DNA of 64,000 bases from GCA-2697345 sp002697345 (GCA_943787605.1 CALSNB010000001.1:248001-312000); one strand, 5' to 3'. Counted from the stretch's first letter, positions 34,690 through 44,072 are shown. A program made the numbers and translations. The notes: generated from the sequence alone by a model not told the origin.

Positions 34690-34863
34690 ATGCGTCTGAC
34701 AGCACAAATAATAAACTTGGTAGTGTGCACTATTATTATAATCTTTGGTGTCTACGGATTAATTTATGAAGACTCCCAGGGTGGTAGCACTCTAGTTATG
34801 ATACTGGGTGTTGTGATTTGTTTGTTTAATATCAAAAGAATTAACAGAAGATTTCCTAAGTAG
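34690..34863 (+). CDS. Small two-helix membrane protein, function unknown
   Basis: 57 residues preceded by TAGGAG. Two hydrophobic segments (about 6-25 and 34-47) flank a short polar loop EDSQGGS, and the tail NIKRINRRFPK is strongly basic, giving an N-in/C-in hairpin by the positive-inside rule. No family is recognised. The strong ribosome-binding site and clean topology support a real gene, although conservation is unknown. Confidence 0.55.
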   Translation: MRLTAQIINLVVCTIIIIFGVYGLIYEDSQGGSTLVMILGVVICLFNIKRINRRFPK

Positions 34864-34900
34864 TTCTATTGGATACTCATTTATTTAAAAATAAGGGGGA

Positions 34901-34932
34901 TGTAGGCGGTTGGTTAGAAGGCTTCGCCTACA
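34901..34932. repeat. 8-bp inverted repeat TGTAGGCG...CGCCTACA
   Basis: Perfect 8-base arms with a 16-base loop lie 37 bp after the small membrane protein gene. It is the most GC-rich element in the neighbourhood. No T run follows, so it is not a standard terminator; it may act as an RNA 3' structure or be the trace of a lost element. Confidence 0.4.
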
Positions 34933-35041
34933 CCTAAAATGCTATTCTGGAAGAGCTGAAAAGATATTTTCAATGGTCTGACATAAATGATAATTGATTA
35001 GCTAAGAAACCTAGTTTTCTAAAGGAAGTTACTAAACACAT

Positions 35042-35395
35042 TCAATAAATTGTAATGAGTTGGACAATTGCTATAACTACAAAAATACCAGAAAAGATAA
35101 ATCTGAGTATATTAAATGGGATCGATGAAATTTCTTTACCATAGTTTGTTGCCAACATCTCAGCATCCATTTCACCTACAATTAATTTCATATTTGTAAG
35201 CATACGGATTATTCCAAATGCACCTAATATAGCACCGCCAATTACTGATGCTGCTACAAGATGTTCTTTTCCTGATATGTCGCCGAACACAATTACTGTC
35301 ATTGTTACTAATTGACCAAAAGTCGTTATAGCCAAGATTATCATAAAATAATAAAATGTACTTGTTTGTATTGAGGCTCTAAGGTGTTTATCCAT
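35042..35395 (-). CDS. Small membrane protein with about four helices, unknown
   Basis: 117 residues with hydrophobic segments near 15-37, 45-63, and 95-116, and a more polar middle (NMKLIVGEMDAEMLATNYGKE). AAGGTCTCC-type sequence lies before the ATG at 35395 on the minus strand. I do not recognise the family. It is flanked by intergenic DNA on both sides and appears to be monocistronic. Confidence 0.6.
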   Translation of the reverse strand: MDKHLRASIQTSTFYYFMIILAITTFGQLVTMTVIVFGDISGKEHLVAASVIGGAILGAFGIIRMLTNMKLIVGEMDAEMLATNYGKEISSIPFNILRFIFSGIFVVIAIVQLITIY

Positions 35396-35563
35396 GTTAA
35401 GGTCTCCGGTTTAATTTTCACTTTTAGTTTATTATTTCATCAGATTTTTACAATCCTTATTTTTGAAAATCTTCAACCTTGAGTTCATTATACCGTTTTA
35501 TAATGAACGAAAGGCTTATGTTTAATTAGTGGTAAAAGTAATTTAGATCTGAAGAAATTTTAA

Positions 35564-35601
35564 AGTTAAGTCAATGAGCTAGTTAGCTCATTGACTTAAC
35601 T
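35564..35601 (-). terminator. Perfect 18-bp-arm hairpin, probable terminator of a lost minus-strand gene
   Basis: Arms AGTTAAGTCAATGAGCTA and TAGCTCATTGACTTAACT surround GT, the longest perfect hairpin in the window. On the minus strand it is followed by TTTAAAATTT, as in a Rho-independent terminator. It lies between two genes that point away from each other, so it terminates neither. The 34-codon open frame that ends in its left edge explains it best. Confidence 0.55.
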
Positions 35602-35700
35602 AGATACCCTGCGAATAGTGGCGGTTACAGGAAACCCATACATAAAAGCTCTAGAGCCATCACTATGAAGTTGATAACTTGTTTCCTTAGTAAGAGCTCT
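35596..35700 (-). pseudogene. Possible 3' remnant of a lost gene before the hairpin
   Basis: A minus-strand frame of 34 codons without a start (stop to stop) ends with RAFMYGFPVTATIRRVSS and a TAA that overlaps the terminator hairpin. The composition looks protein-like. With a strong terminator directly behind the stop codon, the simplest reading is the surviving tail of a deleted gene. The family is unrecognised and a chance frame is possible. Confidence 0.3.
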
Positions 35701-35705
35701 CTATA

Positions 35706-36755
35706 ATGTTAAAGATGAAAATCTTTGAATTTAATGATTTGAGTGTCCCAATTATACAGGCGCCTATGGCCGGTGGTATCAACACTCCTGAGCTCGTAAG
35801 TACAGTTGCTAATTTTGGAGGAGTAGGAAGTTTTGGGTTTGCTTATACTAACCCTGAAGGTATAGAAAAATCCCTACAAACGACAAAAAAACTTACAGCA
35901 GGATATATAAATGCTAATTTTTTTGTATTTAAAGATATTGAACTTCCAGAAAAAGAAACTCAAAAAAAATGTCTTGAGGCATTAACTTCTTTACCATTTG
36001 GTGAACAAGTTGAATTCAAGATACCTTCTGCCCCTTTCTTTATATCACTTGACGATCAATTGGGCCCAGTATGGGACTATCGTCCTGCTATAGTAACTTT
36101 TCATTTAGGGATACCTAATCTTTCAATTATTGAAAAAGCAAAAGCTCTGGGCATTAAAGTTGGTATTACAGCTACTAACGAATTAGAAGCACTAGACGTT
36201 GTTAAGGCTGGTGCTGATTTTATTGTAGCTCAAGGTTTTGAAGCTGGAGGACACAGAGGCGTCTTTGATTTAGGTACACATGATGACCAACTCAAACTTG
36301 ATGACCTTTTAGTAAAGTTAACTAAAAAAATCTCTTTACCGATAGTTGCGGCAGGGGGGCTGATGACTGGGGCAGATATTAGACGGGTCATTAATCTTGG
36401 AGCAAAAGCGGCGCAAATGGGTACTGCTTTTTTATGTAGTACAGAAGCAGGGACTAGTACTATTCATAGAGAATACCTGCTCAACAATCAGGATAGAGTA
36501 ACAAAAATTACTAATGCTTTTTCTGGTAGACCAGCTCGCGGAATAGATAATACTTTTATAAAAATTATGAAAAATGGGCCGACACTTCCATTCCCAGCCC
36601 AGAACTCTTTTACTGCCAGCTTGCGAACGACCTCAGAAGTCAAGGCTAATGGAGAATTTGTGAGTCATTGGGCAGGTGATAATTTTAAAAAAATAAGAAA
36701 CCTCTCCTGTTCTCAAATTTTACAGGAACTAAAAAGAGAGTTAGAGAATATATAA
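35706..36755 (+). CDS. Nitronate monooxygenase-like FMN enzyme (2-nitropropane dioxygenase family)
   Basis: 349 residues of TIM-barrel fold. Diagnostic elements are the N-terminal PIIQAPMAGGINTPELVSTV, the FMN and substrate segment ADFIVAQGFEAGGHRG near 180 with the catalytic histidine of class I enzymes, VAAGGLMTGADIRRVINLGA near 217 and GTAFLCSTEAGTS near 238. It oxidises alkyl nitronates such as propionate-3-nitronate with FMN. It probably starts at ATG 35706 with a weak upstream site; another Met follows at codon 4. Monocistronic. Confidence 0.88.
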   Translation: MLKMKIFEFNDLSVPIIQAPMAGGINTPELVSTVANFGGVGSFGFAYTNPEGIEKSLQTTKKLTAGYINANFFVFKDIELPEKETQKKCLEALTSLPFGEQVEFKIPSAPFFISLDDQLGPVWDYRPAIVTFHLGIPNLSIIEKAKALGIKVGITATNELEALDVVKAGADFIVAQGFEAGGHRGVFDLGTHDDQLKLDDLLVKLTKKISLPIVAAGGLMTGADIRRVINLGAKAAQMGTAFLCSTEAGTSTIHREYLLNNQDRVTKITNAFSGRPARGIDNTFIKIMKNGPTLPFPAQNSFTASLRTTSEVKANGEFVSHWAGDNFKKIRNLSCSQILQELKRELENI

Positions 36756-36998
36756 TTAAAATTATATTACTTACCTAAAAAGATATTATTAACCTCTTTG
36801 ACGACAATGTCTTATCATAACTTAATGTTTGTTAATATTTGTTATTTTAAGGATCTTTATTAGGTTGCGTGTATTTGGAACTTTGGTAGATACAAATACA
36901 AAGTGTTTGAAAAATTTAAAAGAAGTTACGGAATATCAGTTTATACACATAAGGTGTAACAGTTAATCTTTTGCAGTAATATAATTAAGGAGAGTACA

Positions 36999-37325
36999 AT
37001 GAGTTTATTCGATAAATGGTGGGATGCAGCTAATTCAATGGATAGATCTAGAATGGCAGAGCTACTAGATGATAGCTTTGTGTTTATCAGACATAATACC
37101 GGTGAGAAATTAAACAAGGATGAGTTTATTGATTACTTAATGACGGGTATTAGAGATCAAGTGACCGCACACGGTCGACGTTTGATCTATGAGAATGACC
37201 AAATTATAGTAAGTCATTCAGTACTAGATGGGCCAATGGGTAAGAATGCAGTGATGTTAGTGCGTTTAGTAAAAGATGGAAAAATTATTAGGCAAGAAAC
37301 AGGTTCTACACCATTATCTGTCTAA
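36999..37325 (+). CDS. NTF2-like/SnoaL-type small protein
   Basis: 108 residues with the helix-rich start (LFDKWWDAANSMDRSRMAELLDDSFVFIRH) and the strand-rich end (IIVSHSVLDGPMGKNAVMLVRLVKDGKIIRQETGSTPL) of the cone-shaped NTF2-like fold. Members are ketosteroid isomerase-like enzymes, hydrolases or binding proteins. AGGAGAG precedes the ATG. No catalytic signature stands out, so the role is open. It stands alone after a 243-bp AT-rich gap. Confidence 0.65.
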   Translation: MSLFDKWWDAANSMDRSRMAELLDDSFVFIRHNTGEKLNKDEFIDYLMTGIRDQVTAHGRRLIYENDQIIVSHSVLDGPMGKNAVMLVRLVKDGKIIRQETGSTPLSV

Positions 37326-37367
37326 TAGTTTGGGGTTAGTCAAAGGGTTTAGAGAGTAAATTTATTA

Positions 37368-37550
37368 GTGCGGTATATAAAGTACATTGCTAAATTAATG
37401 CTAATTGCGTTTGGTAGAACAGGTTTAGTGTTAATCGTCTGTTTACTATCTGTAATTGCCGTTATGCTTTTTTTTCAAGCTAATGGAGATCCACGTTGTG
37501 TGGAGGATTATGTTGCGAAAGAAGGAGAGATGATCGTTTGCGAGGAGTAG
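37368..37550 (+). CDS. Small single-pass membrane protein, unknown
   Basis: 60 residues from a GTG at 37368. There is a basic N-terminus (MRYIKYIAKLM), one long hydrophobic segment (about 17-35), then a polar tail with two cysteines (DPRCVEDYV and IVCEE). In a periplasmic tail these could form a disulphide. The gene lies 42 bp after the NTF2-like gene. No family is recognised; the clear topology and lack of competing frames make it plausible. Confidence 0.5.
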   Translation: MRYIKYIAKLMLIAFGRTGLVLIVCLLSVIAVMLFFQANGDPRCVEDYVAKEGEMIVCEE

Positions 37551-37718
37551 AATAGTCAGAAATTAGCCTAAATTCGTAAAGCTAATTCATAGTAGCAGCT
37601 CATCTGGAAAGTTTTTTGAATATATATTTTGTATATAGTCTTGCGCTATTATGGATATTGATTAAAGTATCTCCTTTATTAACTAAGTTCTGTGTAAGTC
37701 TTATAAGAAGTGTATTTT

Positions 37719-39254
37719 ATGATAAGATTGATAAAAAATCTTTTGTTTAAAAAGCAAGTTAATATTGGTGTTATAGCTTCTGTTTTTTGTATCGTTTTTA
37801 GTTCTCATCTAAATGCTAAAGAGAATCTGGTCACGTCAACGGGAACACACGTTAGAGTTCAAGTTAAAAGTAACGATGGCCATTATGTTAATACATATTT
37901 GACTTTTAAAGGCCTAGTAGTAGGTAAAATGATCAAAGGTGACTCCGTAATAAGATTGAAAATAGCGCGAGAGCCTCAGAAGACAAATTATGATATTATT
38001 CTAAACAGTAAAGAGTCTAAGCTTTCATTTGATGATAAGTCAAATAATGGTGGAGGTGGAAATTCGTATAGGGGTTGGAAGATTTGGTTAAATAAATACG
38101 ATAATAGTTACGGAAATATTATTAATCTTCGAAAAAAATTACCAAAGAATGAAGTTCAAGTCTTGCGAGCTATCTGCGGAAATCTGGCGGATACAAAGAA
38201 TATTAAGAAATATATAGGTAAAAACTTTGCAAACGTTTATGACCCCAAAAAACTGCTTCGAAATCCAGATAGGATCTACAAGGAGTTTGCTTTAATAGCT
38301 AAGAAGTGCGCAAGTGGTTTAAAGAAGGTTGCTCCAAGGTCTGATGATTTATCATTTGTAGCGCTAAAAAAACCTATATCTACCTGTAAAATGTCTAAAC
38401 TAATAATACGGAGGACTCAAAAAGTTTTACGTGATCTGGAAATGTACACAGGTCAGATTGATTCAAAAATGGGTCCGGGTACGGTCGCAGGTATGAAAAA
38501 GGGTGAGCGAAAATTATCATCAATACAAGGTGGATCTCGGTATGTACAAACAAACGGATGTTTGAGTTTTAATGAACTTTCCTGGCTTGAGGCTTTAAGT
38601 GAAGCAAATAAAGCTGGTTTTCAATGTTCTGGCCGCCAGCTAGGTTTTGATGATCACCAAGAATTTGGACCAATGCTAAAAGACCTAGGGTTTTTGGCAC
38701 AAGGCCATAATTTTCTAGGAACCTCTTTGTCAGCAACAAAGCAACGAGACTTATTAACCGGTATAATTAAATTTGAAACGTCGAAATATAGTAGTGTATC
38801 TGGTTCAAATAAGGCAGCATTTCCTTTTGTTCGAGATTGTTATTTAAGTAGGGGTGAGAAAGTTGAGTTGAAAGGAGTATGGTTAAACCCTAACAAAAAA
38901 CCTATTAATCTGAACCCAAGTTTACAAACTTTACCTGCTAACTACACCATAGAAATGGCGCAGTTTTTTATATCAGACTTAGAGAAGTTCATTGAGACAA
39001 AGGGGAATCTCTTTGGCCCTGATCTAGTTGTTAAATATTCGGAGGTTAAAAGTATTTCGGATATGGGTTTATGGAATGTGGATACAAAAAATGCATTTAA
39101 TCAATTAAAGCAGTTCGTTTTAAAGCATAGTAGTTTTTCAAAATTTCACGAAGAAGAGGTTAAGCTTAGATCTAATAAAAGACAATTGGGTTTAACTCGT
39201 TTAAAGGCAGCTCTCAATTACTTTACTAGCCGACGGCATATTATATATTGGTGA
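37719..39254 (+). CDS. Large exported repeat protein, N-terminal part (frameshifted)
   Basis: About 511 residues from the ATG at 37719; a GTG three codons earlier is possible. A basic start and hydrophobic stretch ending ...SSHLNAKE (about residue 32) form a Sec signal peptide. A segment near 230-290 (IRRTQKVLRDLEMYTGQIDS, then KMGPGTVAGM) resembles a peptidoglycan-binding domain. The first of five helical repeats begins near 410 (IEMAQFFISDLEKFIETKG). The frame stops right after RLKAALNYF because of one extra T at 39222-39224; the same helix continues in the next frame as LADGILYIGEF. So this is the 5' part of an approximately 1,860-residue gene ending at 43305. Confidence 0.75.
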   Translation: MIRLIKNLLFKKQVNIGVIASVFCIVFSSHLNAKENLVTSTGTHVRVQVKSNDGHYVNTYLTFKGLVVGKMIKGDSVIRLKIAREPQKTNYDIILNSKESKLSFDDKSNNGGGGNSYRGWKIWLNKYDNSYGNIINLRKKLPKNEVQVLRAICGNLADTKNIKKYIGKNFANVYDPKKLLRNPDRIYKEFALIAKKCASGLKKVAPRSDDLSFVALKKPISTCKMSKLIIRRTQKVLRDLEMYTGQIDSKMGPGTVAGMKKGERKLSSIQGGSRYVQTNGCLSFNELSWLEALSEANKAGFQCSGRQLGFDDHQEFGPMLKDLGFLAQGHNFLGTSLSATKQRDLLTGIIKFETSKYSSVSGSNKAAFPFVRDCYLSRGEKVELKGVWLNPNKKPINLNPSLQTLPANYTIEMAQFFISDLEKFIETKGNLFGPDLVVKYSEVKSISDMGLWNVDTKNAFNQLKQFVLKHSSFSKFHEEEVKLRSNKRQLGLTRLKAALNYFTSRRHIIYW

Positions 39255-39336
39255 GTTCCCTTTAAAGAGCCAAGCGGTCGATGTCCGTAAAACTATTGAC
39301 GAAATTAATGCTATTAAATTTAGAGATGATATACCT

Positions 39337-42300
39337 TTGTTTATAGAAAAAATTAATATGGTGGTGCAACGGTTCGAGTCATTAAAAGTTCCATTCAGAG
39401 AAGTTAAATTTGATACTGATAATTTATTTTTGACAGATGAGCTCATAAACGTTTTGGAAGAACTACGGATAAGTAACGAAGCAGAAGAAAAACGTAGAAG
39501 AGAACTAGCAGACAAGCGTAGAGAGGCAGCCAAGCAAGAAGCTAAAATTGCAGAAGCTAATCGTATTGAAGAAGAGCGTCAGAGAAAACTTAAAGAAGAG
39601 GAACGAAAAGCTAAAATTAAGGCAGAAAATGATAAGCTTCGTGCATATCAAAAGAGTGCTGAATTGTTTGTAGAGGATATTAAGGAATTTGTTCAGACAG
39701 GTGGAGCGTTCGACATTAGTTTTCCGAGCTATTTTCAGGCCGTGCAAGGTTTAGGTGCTGCAGAGTGGAGTGATGAATTAATATTGGCTTATGAAAATTT
39801 AATAGCCTATACAAATAAATTTGATCTGTTCAAGGTTTACAGAAAAGACAAGACTGCGAAACGATTAGAAAAAGAGCTAAAGCTAAGAAGTGATATCAAA
39901 AAAGACGTTCTAAGGGTCCTCAAAGAAATAGAAAGTTGGATCACCGGAAACCCTTTGGCACCAGAAGCAGCAGATCTACTTAACATACTAGAAAATTTTG
40001 CGTCTCAAGATACTGTTGATAATATTGAAATTTTAGAGAAAGTTCTTTCTGATCTCATAGCTGGTGTTGGGAAGTTAGGAGTAGAGCTTCCTATAAGTGA
40101 GCTCTTAGATAGACGCGGATATAGTCTTTTAGGAACGAATAATCCTGTGGCTCCAGTTAACGTAATAACAACCCTGCGTGATGCACAACTTTATATAAGA
40201 GATTCAAAAGAGTTTATTCAACAAAATCCAACGGTGTTTGGATCAAAGATTATCGTGCTTTACAATAATGTTAGATCAATCTTTGACGATAATGATTGGT
40301 CTACTGAAGCCCAATCAAATTTTAGCGCATATGAAGAATTTACCTCTCGAGAAGCAACTTTTGTTGCGTTTCGCAAGTCAGCGCTCAACGCCCGAGCGAA
40401 AGGTGAGCAGTTAGCTCTGAAGCGTTTGAGAACAGCTCTAGTACAGTTATTGGCAGATGGCACGGTTTATCTTCAAAACAATACTTTAGCAGACAACTCT
40501 CTTATTGTTTACGAAATTCTTGAATATGGTCGCGCATTTGAAAGAATTATAAACCCCAAGGATTTATTAGCAGCAATTGTTAAAATAAAAACAGAGTTCT
40601 CAAATAATAATGTACCATTTGTTGATAAAATGATAGCTACCGAGTTTTTGGAAATGTCTGACGAAGAAATTGCATTAGTAGAGAAGATTAATGAAGAAAC
40701 CAAGCTAAGAACTGAGAAAATAGGGGAGTTAACTGATAAAATACAAAAAGAAGCTAGTTTAGAAGAGCTAGCACTTTTGGAAGCAGAGGCTTCTAAAGTA
40801 GAATCGGCGCGTATAGCTGCCGAAGAAGCACAAAATAAAGCGGATGAAGAATTAACAGGAATAAAAACTTCACCAACCGCCACACCAGCCACAGAATTTA
40901 AGAGTAATCTAAAGAAATATAGAGATGAAGCTCAGACATTGGTTGATGATGCTCGAGAGTACGTAAAACAAGGAAATACGTTCCCACTTGAATTTGTCCT
41001 ATTAAATGCAAAAGTAGTAGATTTTGAAATAGCCGAATGGGAATTACCATTGTTCGAGAGCTATCTTAAATTTCGAACCTTTGTTTTTGGCTTTGAAGAG
41101 TTCAAGAGCTTTAGAGATAGTCAAATATCCTTGCGTGTTAAGTTGGCTGAAGAAAAACAACTAATCCTTTTGGAGGAAGTTAAGTTGGCTACAGACGCAT
41201 TAAATAACTGGCTAACAAAAAATCAACTTGATAGTAGGGCTCCATCAGCGGTTCAGGTCTATCAAAATTTGATTAATATCATAAAAGAACCTCTAGAGCT
41301 GTTAGAATTAGAAAACTTTGAAAGAGAAATTGATTTACTGTCTCAAGCCATAACAGATCTTCAAATCGACACTCTTTATCTACCAAAAACCTCCAAAAGA
41401 ACCACCATACCAAAAGGGGAATCTATTATTGTTGCCAACCCCAATACAATGACCTTAAATGAGGCAAAATTACTGGTAAATGATATACAAACTTACATGA
41501 AAGAAGGAATTGGAAGCTTTGATACAAAATTAATACTACTGTATGGAAAAGTTAGACCGTTAGAAACGGGAGTTTGGGCTCCATCAATTGAAGCAGCGGT
41601 TCTGGACTTAAAAGAATATGTGTTAAGTTTTAAGCAGTTTGCAGATTATTATGAAGAAAGAATTAATACACGGCGACAAGATGAAGAACTAGAAATCAGG
41701 AAACTCGCTACCGAAACTATATCTCATTACGAAGCGATTTTTGTTTGGCTTCAAAATAATCCATTTGACCAAAACGCTGCTGATATTGTTCTCAAGCTCC
41801 AAGGCTACGAACAAGAAATAAAGGCTTTGAAAGAAGATTTACTCCATTTTGATAGGGTATTACTTGACGAGGTTTACGGTAATTTGTCTAGTATTTCTAT
41901 TAAGCTTGGATTGAATGTTTCTGTTACTGAAAAAGAAATTTCTGAAACATCAGATGTCAATGTTATAGGTGGTAAGGTGGGATCTCCAACTTTATATCCT
42001 CCAAAAAGTTTTAATGTGTTTGTAAACTTATCAGGGAGTGCAGAAAATGCTTTTAAGAATATTAATGGAGATATAGAGTTTGAAAATGGTGAAGCGAACT
42101 ATTGTTATGAAATGGTTAAGCCCTTCACAAAAATAGAAAAATTCTATGCAAACTTGGAAATAAACAGGAACCGTTTGCCAACATTTGATCAAATTAGTCA
42201 GTGCTCAGTTGAAAGTATATTGGAAACTGATATTTTGATTACAGATGGCCTTTCGATAAACGAAGGAAATAAAAAAGTCGCTTCAGCGCTAAAGGCTGGC

Positions 42301-43305
42301 TTCCAAGAGGTCTTACAGTTGGATCAAAATTACTTTGCCAAGTCTGTAATGCAGGATGAGTTAATAAGCGAAAATTTAAAAACTGATATACTCGATGGGA
42401 TTCGAGCTGGATATGGTTACATAGTCATGCAGAATAACTCTCAAATTGGCTGCTTAACACAGGAAGAGAATATATTAGCACATGAATACTTTTTAACTGC
42501 CTCTGGAAACAGAGTTGCTATGATGAGGGAAAACCCGATTACATCCTTGCAACAAATGAATTTAGATAACGTATTCAAGCAAACTCAACGTCAAAGATGT
42601 GGACTGGTTTATTCGAACTCAGAGAACTTAGAAAAACTTATCAATGGATTAGATAATTTTAATATTGAATATAATCTTTCACCTGACTGGATAAGTCCAA
42701 GAAAAATTAAAGATAAACAGATTGAAATTGATAATGAGAATGAAAAAGCGACTATAGATAAGTCTGCAAGACAAAAAGAGCTTGAAAACCAGATTAAATT
42801 AGAAACTAAAGCGTTGGAGAAGCGTCTAAAGGATGCAAAAGTAAAACAGGCTATATTACGAGAAACGAGGGGACCTCGTGTAAGAGGCTTAGTCGACGAG
42901 GCTAAACCCAATATAATGAGAATTGTAGATGCGTCATTTGGATTAGTTTCAAGTAAAGTTTCACCACAATTTGTATCTGCATTTCCAAGATTGTCACAAA
43001 TTGTTGAGTATCATTTTGATCGAGACTGGGAAGAGGATAAAAGGCAGATTGATTTAGTTGACTATGGAACAGGTCGTTGGCTCGGACGTAGTGTAGAAAT
43101 AGTCGAACTAGTATTGGAAATTGATATTAAGAATAGAAGCATTGGTAAATATAAAAATTTATGTTTCAACCTTATGTATGTTTGGGATGATGAATTTAAG
43201 GTGGTTAGAGATCCATTTGCATCCGAGTGCGCTGACGTAAACAATAGACGCACTTGGTTGATGAAACAAAGTTTTGAAAGTCTTTGGAATATTGTCGTCG
43301 AGTAA
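39337..43305 (+). CDS. Large exported repeat protein, C-terminal part (frameshifted)
   Basis: 1,322 residues from the ORF start at 39337. The true frame is open from 39205 and homology enters near 39225, so no independent start is needed. Order: rest of repeat 1; charged coiled coil (about 39470-39640, rich in E/K/R/A); repeat 2 (AYQKSAELFVEDIKEFVQTG); repeat 3 (TLRDAQLYIRDSKEFIQQN); second coiled coil; repeat 4 (YRDEAQTLVDDAREYVKQG); repeat 5 (NEAKLLVNDIQTYMKEG); a cysteine-containing globular region (about 42000-42660); a third coiled coil; and a C-terminal domain with HFDRDWEEDKRQIDL. Repeats are about 165-180 residues and diverged. It is probably periplasmic or envelope-bound through the N-terminal half. 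No known family is recognised. Confidence 0.75.
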   Translation: MFIEKINMVVQRFESLKVPFREVKFDTDNLFLTDELINVLEELRISNEAEEKRRRELADKRREAAKQEAKIAEANRIEEERQRKLKEEERKAKIKAENDKLRAYQKSAELFVEDIKEFVQTGGAFDISFPSYFQAVQGLGAAEWSDELILAYENLIAYTNKFDLFKVYRKDKTAKRLEKELKLRSDIKKDVLRVLKEIESWITGNPLAPEAADLLNILENFASQDTVDNIEILEKVLSDLIAGVGKLGVELPISELLDRRGYSLLGTNNPVAPVNVITTLRDAQLYIRDSKEFIQQNPTVFGSKIIVLYNNVRSIFDDNDWSTEAQSNFSAYEEFTSREATFVAFRKSALNARAKGEQLALKRLRTALVQLLADGTVYLQNNTLADNSLIVYEILEYGRAFERIINPKDLLAAIVKIKTEFSNNNVPFVDKMIATEFLEMSDEEIALVEKINEETKLRTEKIGELTDKIQKEASLEELALLEAEASKVESARIAAEEAQNKADEELTGIKTSPTATPATEFKSNLKKYRDEAQTLVDDAREYVKQGNTFPLEFVLLNAKVVDFEIAEWELPLFESYLKFRTFVFGFEEFKSFRDSQISLRVKLAEEKQLILLEEVKLATDALNNWLTKNQLDSRAPSAVQVYQNLINIIKEPLELLELENFEREIDLLSQAITDLQIDTLYLPKTSKRTTIPKGESIIVANPNTMTLNEAKLLVNDIQTYMKEGIGSFDTKLILLYGKVRPLETGVWAPSIEAAVLDLKEYVLSFKQFADYYEERINTRRQDEELEIRKLATETISHYEAIFVWLQNNPFDQNAADIVLKLQGYEQEIKALKEDLLHFDRVLLDEVYGNLSSISIKLGLNVSVTEKEISETSDVNVIGGKVGSPTLYPPKSFNVFVNLSGSAENAFKNINGDIEFENGEANYCYEMVKPFTKIEKFYANLEINRNRLPTFDQISQCSVESILETDILITDGLSINEGNKKVASALKAGFQEVLQLDQNYFAKSVMQDELISENLKTDILDGIRAGYGYIVMQNNSQIGCLTQEENILAHEYFLTASGNRVAMMRENPITSLQQMNLDNVFKQTQRQRCGLVYSNSENLEKLINGLDNFNIEYNLSPDWISPRKIKDKQIEIDNENEKATIDKSARQKELENQIKLETKALEKRLKDAKVKQAILRETRGPRVRGLVDEAKPNIMRIVDASFGLVSSKVSPQFVSAFPRLSQIVEYHFDRDWEEDKRQIDLVDYGTGRWLGRSVEIVELVLEIDIKNRSIGKYKNLCFNLMYVWDDEFKVVRDPFASECADVNNRRTWLMKQSFESLWNIVVE

Positions 43306-43448
43306 TAAATATTAACAGAAAAATTCTTTTTTTATTCTTATTAATTTGTGCATTTAAAAGAATGATAGGTTATTTTTTATTTTTCGTCTCTCAAGAATAT
43401 TTATGATAGTTTAATTGACTGATTATTTTTTAAACACTAGGAAATTTA

Positions 43449-44066
43449 ATGAACTATCTAACAGAAATTCGGAAATTAGTGAAAAATAACCTAATGCACT
43501 TGTTTGGCTTAACCGTAGTAACAGTCATCAGCTTTGGGCCTGATGTTAGCGCTCGGGCAGATACTAATGAGATTATTTACTCGTTCTCCTTGGATAGTGA
43601 CCGTCACTGGCAATTTGTGTCTGATGGAGTGATGGGTGGCCTTTCAACAGGAAAGCTAACCTTTGAGAAGGAAGGTGAGGTAAATTTTGCACGGTTAACT
43701 GGAGATGTAACCACTGAAAATAATGGTGGATTTATCCAATTTAGGGCTAATGTATCATTTGACAAAATAGTTGATCAGGGCCAAATGATTAAGGGAGTTA
43801 GACTGACTGGGCGTGGGAATGGAGCAAAGTACTTTATCCATTTTAGAACTTCTGATAACAGACGGCCCTCAGACTATTACTCTGCTGAGTTCCAAACTGG
43901 ACTAGAGTGGAACAGTATTGATTTACCTTTTTCTAAATTTAAACGTAGCCGTTTTGACAATTCTATATTGCTTAGTGGAAATAAAATCCAAAGTATGGGA
44001 ATAGTTGCCTATGGCCGAGAGCATATCGCCGACGTTTCTATTTCCAAAATTGAATTTTATTACTAG
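43449..44066 (+). CDS. CIA30 family protein (complex I intermediate-associated 30-like), exported
   Basis: 205 residues. An N-terminal signal-like segment (LMHLFGLTVVTVISFGPDVSARA) precedes a CIA30/galactose-binding-like beta domain with the family hallmark WQFVSDGVMGGLSTGKL, then FARLTGDVTTENNGGFIQFR and ending GIVAYGREHIADVSISKIEF. Bacterial members are periplasmic proteins of unclear function and are not complex I assembly factors. It lies 143 bp after the giant repeat gene and converges within 6 bp with the FAD oxidase gene. Confidence 0.85.
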   Translation: MNYLTEIRKLVKNNLMHLFGLTVVTVISFGPDVSARADTNEIIYSFSLDSDRHWQFVSDGVMGGLSTGKLTFEKEGEVNFARLTGDVTTENNGGFIQFRANVSFDKIVDQGQMIKGVRLTGRGNGAKYFIHFRTSDNRRPSDYYSAEFQTGLEWNSIDLPFSKFKRSRFDNSILLSGNKIQSMGIVAYGREHIADVSISKIEFYY

Positions 44067-44072
44067 TAGTGA

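Noticed and set aside
36746..36765. ATATAATT-AA-AATTATAT hairpin after the nitronate monooxygenase-like gene
   Set aside because: The stem is entirely A-T and is expected by chance in this spacer; no T run follows.
39201..39533. Serine/leucine-rich antisense frame over the coiled coil of the giant protein
   Set aside because: It is the mirror of E/K/R/A-rich coiled-coil codons; the sense strand carries clear repeats.
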